Below are positions 1-7,902 of a stretch of DNA of 64,000 nucleotides, piece by piece. Position 1 is the first letter of the stretch. Each line of letters starts with the position of its first letter. Source of the DNA: Mesorhizobium jarvisii (GTDB taxonomy: Bacteria; Pseudomonadota; Alphaproteobacteria; Rhizobiales; Rhizobiaceae); NCBI RefSeq assembly GCF_003601985.1, contig NZ_QZXA01000018.1, positions 1 to 64,000 of the forward strand, written 5' to 3'. A model generated the notes under the pieces. The model saw nothing but the letters and a program-made list of their open reading frames with translations. It made no database searches and was not told where the DNA came from. The position numbers and the translations under genes are program-made.

Positions 1-127
1 CTTCAACAAGGCCAAGCAATTCCGTCGTATCGCAACCCGATACGACAAGCTGGCTGAGAACTATCTTGCCGCCCTCAAACTCGTCGCAATCCGCCTCTGG
101 CTACGCGGTAATGAGTCTACGTCCTAG
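1..127 (+). CDS. IS5-type transposase, 3' end only (cut by window edge)
   Basis: The open frame enters from the left edge and stops at TAG 125-127, giving about 41 residues. The residues read FNKAKQFRRIATRYDKLAEN and continue through a WLRGNEST-like end. This is the typical C-terminal end of IS5-group DDE transposases, where the final acidic catalytic residue lies just upstream and outside the window. I could not place the right terminal inverted repeat with confidence; it should lie within the next ~100 bases. The rest of the element is off the left edge, so I cannot say whether it is intact. Confidence 0.8.
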   Translation, partial: FNKAKQFRRIATRYDKLAENYLAALKLVAIRLWLRGNESTS

Positions 128-238
128 GTCGCCACGAACTGCCGATGTCGGGCCTGATCTCGACATCGCCCTGTGATCGCCGTCAAAAAGTCCGATCCTC
201 AAGCAGGATGTCGCCCGGGACAGGCGAATCGAAAAATC

Positions 239-1222
239 ATGCGCAAACGGACAATCTTCTTCACGTGCGTCACCGTCGCCTTGGGAGGTATCTGGCTCAA
301 CAACAGCTCATTGCTGTCGAGCCGTCCTGCCGGCTTTCCGGCAGTACTTGCCCATCGCGGTCTTGCCCAGGATTTCGACCGCACGGATCTTGGGTCCGAC
401 ACATGCACGGCCAGTCGCATGCTGCCGCCGCGCCATGCCCACCTCGAGAACACGATCGCCTCGATGGAAGCTGCCTTCGCGCTTGGCGCGGACGCGCTCG
501 AACTCGATGTCCAGCCGACGACGGACGGCAAGTTCGCTGTCTTCCACGACTGGACGCTGGATTGCCGGACCGAAGGCAAGGGCGAGACCCGCGGCCATTC
601 CATGACCGAGTTGAAGACGCTCGACATCGGCTACGGCTACACGGCCGATGGCGGCAAGACCTACCCGTTTCGCGGCAAGGGGATCGGTATGATGCCGTCG
701 CTAGACGAGGTCCTGTCGCACTTCCCGGCTCGCCGCTTCAACATCAACGTCAAGAGCAACGATCCCCATGAAGGCGAGGCGCTGGCTAACTGGCTCGCCA
801 AGCTGACGCCCGCGGAGCGCGGCTACCTTTCGGTCTATGGCGGCGACAAGCCGATTGCCGCGGTCAAGGCGGCGCTGCCGGACATGCATACGCTGAGCCG
901 GGCGTCGCTCACGCAATGCATCGCACGATACGCCGCGCTGGGGTGGAGCGGATATGTTCCGGATGCCTGCCGCCAGGGCATATTGCTGATCCCCATCAAC
1001 GTCGCCAAATGGATGTGGGGTTGGCCCGACCGTTTTCTCGACCGCATGCAGGACGTCGACACGCGCGTCTACCTACTCGGCCCCTATTCGGGCGGCGGTT
1101 TTTCGCAAGGGCTGGACGATCCCCAACTCATCAACCAATTGCCGGATGGCTATTCCGGCGGCATTTCCACGGATGCGCTGGATCGCGTCATGCCTGTGAT
1201 CAAGCAGCGTTTTGCATCCTAG
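239..1222 (+). CDS. glycerophosphodiester phosphodiesterase family protein
   Basis: Hydrolyses glycerophosphodiesters to glycerol-3-phosphate and an alcohol (family knowledge). The product has 327 residues from the ATG at 239. The frame stays open back to 173, but the ATG at 239 is followed directly by a basic-then-hydrophobic segment (MRKRTIFFTCVTVALGGIW) that looks like a signal anchor, so I prefer it. GDPD motifs are in order: LAHRG (catalytic His), ENTIASMEAAFALGADALE, LDVQPTTDGKFAVFHD (metal ligands and second His), then a TIM-barrel-like remainder. The protein is likely periplasmic or membrane-anchored. No clear Shine-Dalgarno sequence precedes the start, and no operon partner is evident. 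Confidence 0.85.
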   Translation: MRKRTIFFTCVTVALGGIWLNNSSLLSSRPAGFPAVLAHRGLAQDFDRTDLGSDTCTASRMLPPRHAHLENTIASMEAAFALGADALELDVQPTTDGKFAVFHDWTLDCRTEGKGETRGHSMTELKTLDIGYGYTADGGKTYPFRGKGIGMMPSLDEVLSHFPARRFNINVKSNDPHEGEALANWLAKLTPAERGYLSVYGGDKPIAAVKAALPDMHTLSRASLTQCIARYAALGWSGYVPDACRQGILLIPINVAKWMWGWPDRFLDRMQDVDTRVYLLGPYSGGGFSQGLDDPQLINQLPDGYSGGISTDALDRVMPVIKQRFAS

Positions 1223-1375
1223 GCCAGCCGGCCCGCTGTTGTGCCCCTTCACCTCCTTCGATCGCAACCTCTTGATGCGAACGTGATGAAACCGGGATCA
1301 CGCGGCTATCGTTTCGACGCATCCGACGCCCGCGCCCAACCCAACGCCGAGCGCCTCTGATCATAGGAGGCTTCC

Positions 1376-1687
1376 TTGAAGCGAACTGTTACCGCCATTG
1401 CCATCCTGCTTGCCGCCCTATCCGCCGCCGAAGCACGGCGCGGAGTTCCACCAACAGTCATGAATGATCCGCTGGGCCGCAGCCTCAGCCCAGCCTTGAC
1501 GCCTGGTGCGAGCGATCTCATCGACAACACGCCAACCTCGACCATCCACGAGGTGCACACTCCGGCCGGTATGTCGCCCCTGACCGTGCCCAGCGACCCG
1601 ACTGGCACGTCCCTCGAGCCAACGCAGCCAATCAGCCCGCAAGCCCCCGCGACGGCCTTGCCGCTGGCGCCGGCTCCTGCAAACTGA
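1376..1687 (+). CDS. small secreted proline-rich protein of unknown function
   Basis: A 103-residue protein starting at TTG 1376; a perfect AGGAGG at 1365-1370, five bases upstream, fixes this unusual start. Residues 1-20 (MKRTVTAIAILLAALSAAEA) form a clean signal peptide with an A-x-A-like cleavage site. The mature part is rich in Pro, Thr and Ala (PTSTIHEVHTPAGMSPLTVP) and ends in a PA-rich tail, so it is probably disordered or cell-wall facing. I recognise no domain. It converges on the cpdB-like gene, leaving only 16 bases between the two stops. Confidence 0.65.
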   Translation: MKRTVTAIAILLAALSAAEARRGVPPTVMNDPLGRSLSPALTPGASDLIDNTPTSTIHEVHTPAGMSPLTVPSDPTGTSLEPTQPISPQAPATALPLAPAPAN

Positions 1688-1703
1688 CGCCGTGCGATGC
1701 GGA

Positions 1704-3683
1704 TCAGAGAAGGATGCGATATCTAGCGAACCCCGCTTCGCCCTCGCCCGCCGGTTCGATCTTCAGCGACTTCACATCGGCAATGAAATCCTTTGCCTTG
1801 ACGCCTGTCTCGAACACGACGCTGGTTCCCGGCAGCGGTGCGAACGACCAGTTGCCGTCGACCGACGGGTTGATCGTGCCCTGGCTCACAATGTAGCGAA
1901 CGATCACGTCGCGGTTGGTGTCCGGCGCCTCGTAGATGATCTTCGAGGCATTGATATCGGGGAAATTGCCGCCGCCGCCGGCCCGGTAGTTGTTGGTCGC
2001 GACGACGAATTTCTGATTGGGATCAATTGGTTTTCCGTCGAACATCAAGTCGGCGATGCGGTTGGCGCCGGCGTTCGCCACTCCGCCTTTGGCATCATAT
2101 TTCGGCGGCTGCGACAGGTCGATCTTGTAGGAGACGCCATCGATGACGTCGAAATTGTAGGACGGGAAATCGGTGTTTATGAGCGCCTGGTCAGCCTTCC
2201 CCACCTCGATCTTGTTGAAAATGCCGGCCGACATCTCCAACCATTCCTTCACCTGCGCCCCCGTGATCTCAACGGCCCGCACGGTGTTCGGGTAGAGATA
2301 GAGGTCGGCGACGTTCTTGATGGCAATGTCGCCGGCCGGCACGTCGGTGTAGTAGTCGGCGCCGTTGCGCCCGCCCGCCTTGAAGGGAGCAGCGGCCGAC
2401 AGCAGCGGCACGTCCTTCCACTGCGTGTTCTTGAGAATGTCCTTCAGGTACCAGGTCTGCGCCTGGCTGACGACCTGCACCGACGGATCGTCGGCGACCA
2501 GCGCGAAATACGAATAGAGCGGCGCGGAGGTCTTGCCGACCGGGCGGCGCACATAGGCCAGGGTCGCCTGATGGTCCTGCTCGAGCGCCGCGATGACGCG
2601 CTTGTCGTCGGGGACAGTCGGCTTGTTCTTGTTGTCGACGCGCTCGAAGATCGGCCGCGCCTCGGTGGTCGCCGAGACGACCTTCCATTTCGATCCGTCA
2701 CGCTCCAGCATGAGGTCGATCAGACCCATATGCGAGCCCCAGAAGCCGCCCATCACGGCGGGCTTGCCCTGCAGCGTGCCTTTCTGCGTGTCGACGCCTT
2801 CGAGCGACTGGAAGTCCTTCTTGCCGGGGAACACCAGATGCTGGTGGCCGGTGAAGACGGCATCGATGCCATCGACACCGGCAACGAAGAACGAGGCGTT
2901 CTCCATCATGTCGCCCTGCTTCACGTCGATGCCGGAATGCGAGAGCGCGATGACGATGTCGGCGCCTTCTTCCTTCATTTGCGGCACCCAGGCCTTGGCC
3001 GCCTCGACGATGTCTCGCGTCTTGACGTTGCCTTCGAGATTCTTGAGGTCCCAGACCATGATCTGCGGCGGCACGAAGCCGATGATGCCGATCCTGATCG
3101 GCTGCTCGGCGCCCGAACCATCCTTGATCTTCTTGTCGAGGATCACATAGGGCTTGAGATAGAGCTTGTCGTCACGCGGGTTGGCGGCAAGCTCCGTGCC
3201 GCGGACCAGATTGGCGCAGACGAAGGGGAAATTGGCGCCGGCCAGCACCTTGTCCAGGAAAGACAAGCCATAGTTGAATTCGTGGTTGCCGAGTGTCGAG
3301 CACTCGTAGCCCAGCAGGTTCATGCCTTTCATGATCGGATGCAGATCGCCGTCCTTCAGGCCTTTTTCGTAGGCGATGTAGTCGCCCATCGGATTGCCCT
3401 GCAGCAGGTCGCCATTGTCGATCAGCATCGAATTGACGGCTTCCTTGCGCACCGCGTCGATCAGCGACGCCGTGCGCGACAGGCCCATCGTGTCGTTGGC
3501 TTTGTCGGCGTAGTAATCATAAGGCAGCACGTTCACATGGATGTCAGTGGTTTCCATGATCCGAAGATGCGCCTGGTTGGCCTGCGCCCGGGCGGAGAAG
3601 GGATGAAGCACGATCAGCGCCCCTGTGGCTGCGGCGCCGGCGAGGAAACCGCGGCGGGAGACGGGATGGAGCAGTTGCGACAT
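1704..3683 (-). CDS. cpdB: bifunctional 2',3'-cyclic-nucleotide phosphodiesterase / 3'-nucleotidase
   Basis: A periplasmic metallophosphoesterase that salvages nucleotides by opening 2',3'-cyclic NMPs and dephosphorylating 3'-NMPs. It has 659 residues, a usual length for CpdB. The N-terminus carries a twin-arginine signal (SRRGFLAGAAATGALIVLHP), so it is exported folded by Tat, whereas E. coli CpdB uses Sec. Metal-binding motifs follow: TTDIHVNV, GDLLQGNPMGDY, LGNHEFNYG, ALSHSGID and GHQHLVFPG. The C-terminal 5'-nucleotidase domain carries a substrate-loop-like NYRAGGGGNFP. GAGGAGA lies upstream of the ATG. It stands alone, with about 150 bases before the next upstream gene. Confidence 0.9.
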   Translation of the reverse strand: MSQLLHPVSRRGFLAGAAATGALIVLHPFSARAQANQAHLRIMETTDIHVNVLPYDYYADKANDTMGLSRTASLIDAVRKEAVNSMLIDNGDLLQGNPMGDYIAYEKGLKDGDLHPIMKGMNLLGYECSTLGNHEFNYGLSFLDKVLAGANFPFVCANLVRGTELAANPRDDKLYLKPYVILDKKIKDGSGAEQPIRIGIIGFVPPQIMVWDLKNLEGNVKTRDIVEAAKAWVPQMKEEGADIVIALSHSGIDVKQGDMMENASFFVAGVDGIDAVFTGHQHLVFPGKKDFQSLEGVDTQKGTLQGKPAVMGGFWGSHMGLIDLMLERDGSKWKVVSATTEARPIFERVDNKNKPTVPDDKRVIAALEQDHQATLAYVRRPVGKTSAPLYSYFALVADDPSVQVVSQAQTWYLKDILKNTQWKDVPLLSAAAPFKAGGRNGADYYTDVPAGDIAIKNVADLYLYPNTVRAVEITGAQVKEWLEMSAGIFNKIEVGKADQALINTDFPSYNFDVIDGVSYKIDLSQPPKYDAKGGVANAGANRIADLMFDGKPIDPNQKFVVATNNYRAGGGGNFPDINASKIIYEAPDTNRDVIVRYIVSQGTINPSVDGNWSFAPLPGTSVVFETGVKAKDFIADVKSLKIEPAGEGEAGFARYRILL

Positions 3684-3833
3684 GTTCTCTCCTCATTGAC
3701 AACGTGACACGCCCTGCCCCGCAGCGAACTTCGCGCCGAATTCGGCTCAAGTCCACTCAACAAGTCGCGCGCATCCGCACATCAATCCATCAGCGAGAGA
3801 TGACGGGCGGATGAATGGGACAGTGGAGAAAAG

Positions 3834-5099
3834 TCAGGCCTTGTCGTCATCGCCCTGGGTGATCAGCCGGGCGCTGCGCTGGCCCGTGACGTAGATCCAT
3901 AGCCAGCTCAGGGAAACCGCAAGCCGGTTGCGGAAACCGATCAGGAAATAGATGTGCGCGATGCCCCACAGCCACCAGGCGAGCCAGCCCGTGAGCTTGA
4001 TCCAGCCGAAATCGATCGCGGCTGCGCGTTTGCCGATCGTCGCCAGATCGCCGGCATGTTTGTAGTGGAATGGCCGCACGGTGTTGTCACCGGCGAGCCT
4101 GGCCTTGATCGTCGCGGCGACGTGGCGACCCTCCTGCTTGGCGGAAGGCGCCACGCCGGGTACCGGCCGACCATCGGGCCGCAGCACAAGGGCGGCGTCG
4201 CCGATGACGAAAATCTCCCGGCTGCCGGGCACGCTGAGGTCAGGCTCGACGAGCACCCTGCCCGCGCGGTCCGCCTTCGCACCCAGCCATTCGGCGGCGG
4301 GCGAGGCGGCAACGCCGGCTGCCCACAGGATCGTTCGGGCTGCCAGTTGCTTGTCGCCAAACACGACACCTTCGGCGTCGCAGCGCGTGACGGCCCGGCC
4401 GAGCTCGACCGTCACGCCGAGCCGCTCGAGCGCCTTGCTGGCGTATTCGGAGAGTTCTGGCGCGAAATTGGCCAGGATGCGGTCACCGGCCTCGATCAGC
4501 ACCACGCGCGTTTGCCGCGTGTCGATGTTGCGGAACTCGCCGCGCAGGGTGTCGTGCGCCAGTTCCACGATGGTGCCGGCCAGTTCGACGCCAGTCGGCC
4601 CGCCGCCGACGATTGCAATGGTCAGCAGCGCCTGGCGTCTGGCGGGATCGGTTTCCCGCTCGGCCTGCTCGAAGGCCAGGAGAATGCGCCGCCGAATGGT
4701 GGTGGCGTCCTCCAGTGTCTTCAGGCCAGGCGCGAAAGGCTCCCATTCGTCGTGGCCAAAATAGGCGTGACGGGCGCCGGTGGCGAGCACCAGCGTGTCA
4801 TAGGCGACGGCGCTGCCGTCATCGAGCAACACGCGTTTGCCGGTACGGTCGACGCCGGCGACGTTGGCCAGAAGCGTCGTCACGTCCTTGCGTTTGCGCA
4901 GAAGATGGCGAATCGGCCAGGCAACCTCGGAGGTCGCCAGCGCGGTCGTCGCCACCTGATAAAGCAGCGGCTGGAAAAGATGGTGGTTGCGCTTGTCGAT
5001 CATGGTGATGCGCACGGGCTGTCCAGCCAGCGCGTGGGTGAGTTCGAGGCCGCCGAACCCCGCGCCGACGACGACAACATGGTGGCTGGCCTGGTTCAT
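3834..5099 (-). CDS. ndh: type II NADH dehydrogenase (NDH-2, FAD-dependent)
   Basis: Transfers electrons from NADH to quinone without proton pumping, at the inner face of the cytoplasmic membrane. The product is 421 residues from MNQASHHVVV. The frame stays open to 5324, but the extra 75 residues look non-coding and run into the divergent gene at 5262, so I chose the internal ATG at 5099. Two Rossmann motifs are visible: VVGAGFGGLE near residue 10 (FAD) and IVGGGPTGVELAG near 170 (NADH). ATGARHAYFGHDEW and the C-terminal WLAWWLWGIAHIYFLIGFRN amphipathic/hydrophobic segment are typical of the family's membrane anchor. Confidence 0.9.
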   Translation of the reverse strand: MNQASHHVVVVGAGFGGLELTHALAGQPVRITMIDKRNHHLFQPLLYQVATTALATSEVAWPIRHLLRKRKDVTTLLANVAGVDRTGKRVLLDDGSAVAYDTLVLATGARHAYFGHDEWEPFAPGLKTLEDATTIRRRILLAFEQAERETDPARRQALLTIAIVGGGPTGVELAGTIVELAHDTLRGEFRNIDTRQTRVVLIEAGDRILANFAPELSEYASKALERLGVTVELGRAVTRCDAEGVVFGDKQLAARTILWAAGVAASPAAEWLGAKADRAGRVLVEPDLSVPGSREIFVIGDAALVLRPDGRPVPGVAPSAKQEGRHVAATIKARLAGDNTVRPFHYKHAGDLATIGKRAAAIDFGWIKLTGWLAWWLWGIAHIYFLIGFRNRLAVSLSWLWIYVTGQRSARLITQGDDDKA

Positions 5100-5261
5100 C
5101 TCATTCACCCTGATGGCAAGATACCTGTCCCGGATGTAGGTATTTTTGTGCAATGCAACAACAGAAGGATAGTGCCCAGGACTCGCCGTCCCATGTCGTG
5201 AATGCACAAGTTGTATCGTGTCGCGAGGTATAGCGTCACCGAACACGCTATGAGGTGACGC

Positions 5262-5912
5262 ATGGCCAACGATCATGACGACCAGGGTCCGGGACAGTAT
5301 GCCTCGCCTCCCTGCTTCATGCACGAGTTCGATCCGGAATTCCGGGCGCCGCTGTCCGACTGGACCGATGTGCGGCGCTGGCGCAAGGCCGAACGCGAGC
5401 GACTGATCGCGGCCCGCCTTGCTGTTTCGGCCGACGCGCGAGCAGCAATGTCCCGGCGCATCGCCAAAGGGCTCGACACGATCATCGGCGAGATCCGCGG
5501 CCGCATGGTCAGCCTTTACTGGCCGTTTCGGGGCGAACCGGATCTGCGATCATGGATGGCGTCCGTCAACGAGCGCGGCGGCCGCACAGCGTTGCCCATC
5601 GTCGTCGAGAAAGGACACCCCCTGATCTTCCGTGCCTACAAACCGGGCGACGGATTGGAAAAGGGCGTCTGGAACATTCCGATCCCGGCCGAGGGCGATC
5701 CGGTGCTGCCGGACATCGTCATCGCGCCGATCGTCGGCATTGATCCGGCAAATTATCGCCTGGGTTATGGCGGCGGCTTCTTCGACCGCACACTGGCCGC
5801 CATGCCCGTCAAGCCGCTGGTCATCGGCGTCGGCTACGAACTGCAGCGCATCGCCACCATCTATCCGCAGCCGCATGACATTCCGATGGATCGGATCGTC
5901 ACTGAAGCCTGA
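5262..5912 (+). CDS. 5-formyltetrahydrofolate cyclo-ligase family protein
   Basis: Converts 5-formyl-THF to 5,10-methenyl-THF using ATP in one-carbon metabolism. The product is 216 residues. The ATG at 5262 follows GAGGTG at 5252-5257. The central WRKAERERLIAARLAV helix resembles the family's substrate-binding N-terminus. The C-terminal motif RLGYGGGFFDRTLAAM is the ATP/Mg-binding signature. About 30 extra residues precede the domain (GQYASPPCFMHEFDPEFR), which I recall as a feature of rhizobial members. It is divergent from ndh and converges on the Lrp-type regulator with a 32-base gap. Confidence 0.87.
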   Translation: MANDHDDQGPGQYASPPCFMHEFDPEFRAPLSDWTDVRRWRKAERERLIAARLAVSADARAAMSRRIAKGLDTIIGEIRGRMVSLYWPFRGEPDLRSWMASVNERGGRTALPIVVEKGHPLIFRAYKPGDGLEKGVWNIPIPAEGDPVLPDIVIAPIVGIDPANYRLGYGGGFFDRTLAAMPVKPLVIGVGYELQRIATIYPQPHDIPMDRIVTEA

Positions 5913-5944
5913 AGCCCGTCTAGAGCAAGGTCAGGCCGGCAAGC

Positions 5945-6418
5945 TCAAGCCATCTCAGGCTTCATGCCCATGGCGGTGCGGTCGACGATTTCGCGCAAGG
6001 CGAAGGACGAGTTGATCTTGGTCACGTGCGGCATGGCCGACAGCCATTCCTTGTGGATGCGCTCATAGTCGACCAGATCTTTCGCCGCGATGCGCAGGAT
6101 GTAGTCGTACTCGCCCGACATCAGGTGGCAGGACAAGACATTGGGGCAGCGCTTGATGGCTGCTTCGAAATCCGACAGCGTCTTCTCGAACTGGCCCGAC
6201 AGCGATATATGCACGATCGCCGTCATCTGATGACCGAGCGCGGCATTGGACAGCCGGGCGTGGTAGCCGCGAATGGTTCCGGATTTTTCCAAATTATCGA
6301 GCCGGCGCGAACAGGCCGACTGCGACAGGCCAACCTTCTCGGCGAGCGCCGCATTGGGTATCCTGCCGTCCTTCTGCAAAGTCTCAAGAATGGCGATATC
6401 GATCCTGTCGAGCGGCAT
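5945..6418 (-). CDS. Lrp/AsnC-family regulator, probably AldR-like activator of alanine dehydrogenase
   Basis: A 157-residue protein from MPLDRIDIAILETLQKDGRI. The frame extends 13 residues further to 6457, but the downstream ATG matches the usual family start. Residues 1-60 form the winged HTH (NAALAEKVGLSQSACSRRLD recognition region). The rest is a RAM/ligand-binding domain with GEYDYILRIAAKDLVDYERI. It is divergent from ald, the classic arrangement in which an Lrp-type protein senses alanine or another amino acid and switches on ald. Its role here is inferred from position and from the palindromes in the shared intergenic region. Confidence 0.9.
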   Translation of the reverse strand: MPLDRIDIAILETLQKDGRIPNAALAEKVGLSQSACSRRLDNLEKSGTIRGYHARLSNAALGHQMTAIVHISLSGQFEKTLSDFEAAIKRCPNVLSCHLMSGEYDYILRIAAKDLVDYERIHKEWLSAMPHVTKINSSFALREIVDRTAMGMKPEMA

Positions 6419-6492
6419 TTTTCGTGAATCCTGCGAATATCCTGCTAATTCACGCAAGGATTATCGAAACCGACCTGCCCGCGCAAGCGCAT

Positions 6493-6508
6493 TCGCAAAC
6501 ACTTGCGA
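6493..6508. promoter_or_regulatory. candidate Lrp-type operator between lrp and ald
   Basis: A perfect inverted repeat TCGCAA-ACAC-TTGCGA lies in the 157-base divergent intergenic region, about 70 bases before the ald start. A second short palindrome (GCGCAAGCGC) sits just left of it at 6481-6490. A looser pair, TGCG...CGCA, appears around 6431-6459. Several spaced palindromes on one DNA face are what Lrp-family octamers usually bind. Binding itself is inferred. Confidence 0.45.
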
Positions 6509-6575
6509 GCCGATTCATGGTTCACTCCGACAATACAGGGAGTGAGCCCAAAAGGGCCCGGATCAGGAGAAGAAA

Positions 6576-7691
6576 ATGCGCGTCGGCTGCCCCAAGGAAA
6601 TCAAGAACCACGAATATCGTGTCGGCCTCACGCCAGGCTCGGTCCGCGAATATGTGGCGCACGGCCACGAAGTGCTGGTCGAGGCCGGCGCGGGCGCCGG
6701 CATCGGCGCCGATGACAACGCCTATCGCGCCGCCGGCGCCACCATCGCCAAGACCGCCGCCGATGTGTTCGCCAAGTCGGACATGATCGTCAAGGTCAAG
6801 GAGCCGCAGCCCAATGAGTGGGTTCAGCTGCGCGAAGGCCAGATCCTCTACACCTACCTGCATCTGGCTCCGGATCCGGAGCAGACCAAGGGCCTGCTCG
6901 CTTCGGGCGTCACGGCGATCGCCTACGAAACCGTGACCGACGATCGTGGCGGCCTGCCGCTGCTCGCGCCGATGTCGGAAGTCGCGGGCCGCCTGTCGAT
7001 CCAGGCCGGCGCCACGGCGCTGCAGAAGGCCAATGGCGGCCGCGGCGTGCTGCTCGGCGGCGTGCCCGGCGTGCTGCCCGGCAAAATCACCGTGCTTGGC
7101 GGCGGCGTCGTCGGTCTGCACGCGGCCCGCATGGCCGCCGGCCTTGGCGCCGATGTCACCATCATCGACCGCTCGATCCCGCGCCTGCGCCAGCTCGACG
7201 ACCTCTTCGCCGGCCGTGTGCACACCCGCTACTCCACCGTCGAGGCGCTCGAGGAAGAATGCTTCTCGGCCGACATCGTCGTCGGTGCCGTGCTGATTCC
7301 CGGTGCCGCGGCGCCGAAGCTCGTCAGCCGCGAAATGCTATCGGGCATGAAGAAGGGCTCGGTGCTGGTCGACGTCGCCATCGACCAGGGCGGCTGCTTC
7401 GAGACCTCGCATGCGACGACCCACGCCGAGCCGACCTACGAGGTCGATGGCGTCATTCACTATTGCGTCGCCAACATGCCAGGTGCGGTGCCGGTCACCT
7501 CGGCCCACGCCCTCAACAATGCGACGCTGCACTACGGCCTGCAGCTCGCCGACAAGGGCCTGAAGGCGCTGGTCGACGACCATCACCTGCGCAACGGCCT
7601 CAATGTCCACAAGGGCAAGATCACCAACCGGGCGGTCGCCGAAGCGCTCGGCTACGAGCTGGTCGAGCCGAAAGCTGTTCTGGCCGCCTGA
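6576..7691 (+). CDS. ald: alanine dehydrogenase
   Basis: Catalyses reversible NAD-dependent oxidative deamination of L-alanine to pyruvate and ammonium. It has 371 residues, the standard length. A strong AGGAGA at 6565-6570 precedes the ATG. Family motifs are present: [14 protein letters not shown] at the N-terminus, [13 protein letters not shown] with the substrate-binding Lys, YTYLHLAPD with the catalytic His, the NAD fold [20 protein letters not shown], and [14 protein letters not shown] with the catalytic Asp. In rhizobia this enzyme supports alanine use and, in bacteroids, alanine export. It ends at a strong terminator and is probably monocistronic. Confidence 0.96.
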   Translation: MRVGCPKEIKNHEYRVGLTPGSVREYVAHGHEVLVEAGAGAGIGADDNAYRAAGATIAKTAADVFAKSDMIVKVKEPQPNEWVQLREGQILYTYLHLAPDPEQTKGLLASGVTAIAYETVTDDRGGLPLLAPMSEVAGRLSIQAGATALQKANGGRGVLLGGVPGVLPGKITVLGGGVVGLHAARMAAGLGADVTIIDRSIPRLRQLDDLFAGRVHTRYSTVEALEEECFSADIVVGAVLIPGAAAPKLVSREMLSGMKKGSVLVDVAIDQGGCFETSHATTHAEPTYEVDGVIHYCVANMPGAVPVTSAHALNNATLHYGLQLADKGLKALVDDHHLRNGLNVHKGKITNRAVAEALGYELVEPKAVLAA

Positions 7692-7722
7692 TACACCCAG
7701 AAAAAGTCAACTTGCTATTCTT

Positions 7723-7752
7723 GCCCGCCGGTCCACGCCGGCGGGCTTTTTA
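7723..7752 (+). terminator. Rho-independent terminator of ald
   Basis: Nine-base GC-rich arms (GCCCGCCGG / CCGGCGGGC) with a six-base loop are followed directly by TTTTTATT. It begins about 30 bases after the ald stop. Confidence 0.85.
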
Positions 7753-7902
7753 TTGGCCGATCTAGGGCAGCGGCCTGGTTACTGGGCAGAACAGTACCGA
7801 CCGCAGGTTTTGGTTTGCCCAAAACTGTTGCATATTTGTCATTCTTGGTCTGACCGACTCCCTGCTAGAGACGTGGTGGGTTTATTGATTAGGGGTTGGG
7901 CT

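Noticed and set aside
1692-3707. 671-codon open frame opposite cpdB
   Set aside because: It lies antisense to a gene with clear metallophosphatase motifs, has no ribosome site and a composition typical of mirror frames in high-GC DNA.
5100-5324. 75-codon N-terminal extension of ndh
   Set aside because: It overlaps the divergent cyclo-ligase gene and the real NDH-2 start aligns with MNQASHHVVVVGAGFGG.
7603-7902. 100-codon extension of the porin frame
   Set aside because: It overlaps ald and its terminator; a signal peptide and ribosome site mark 7903 as the start.
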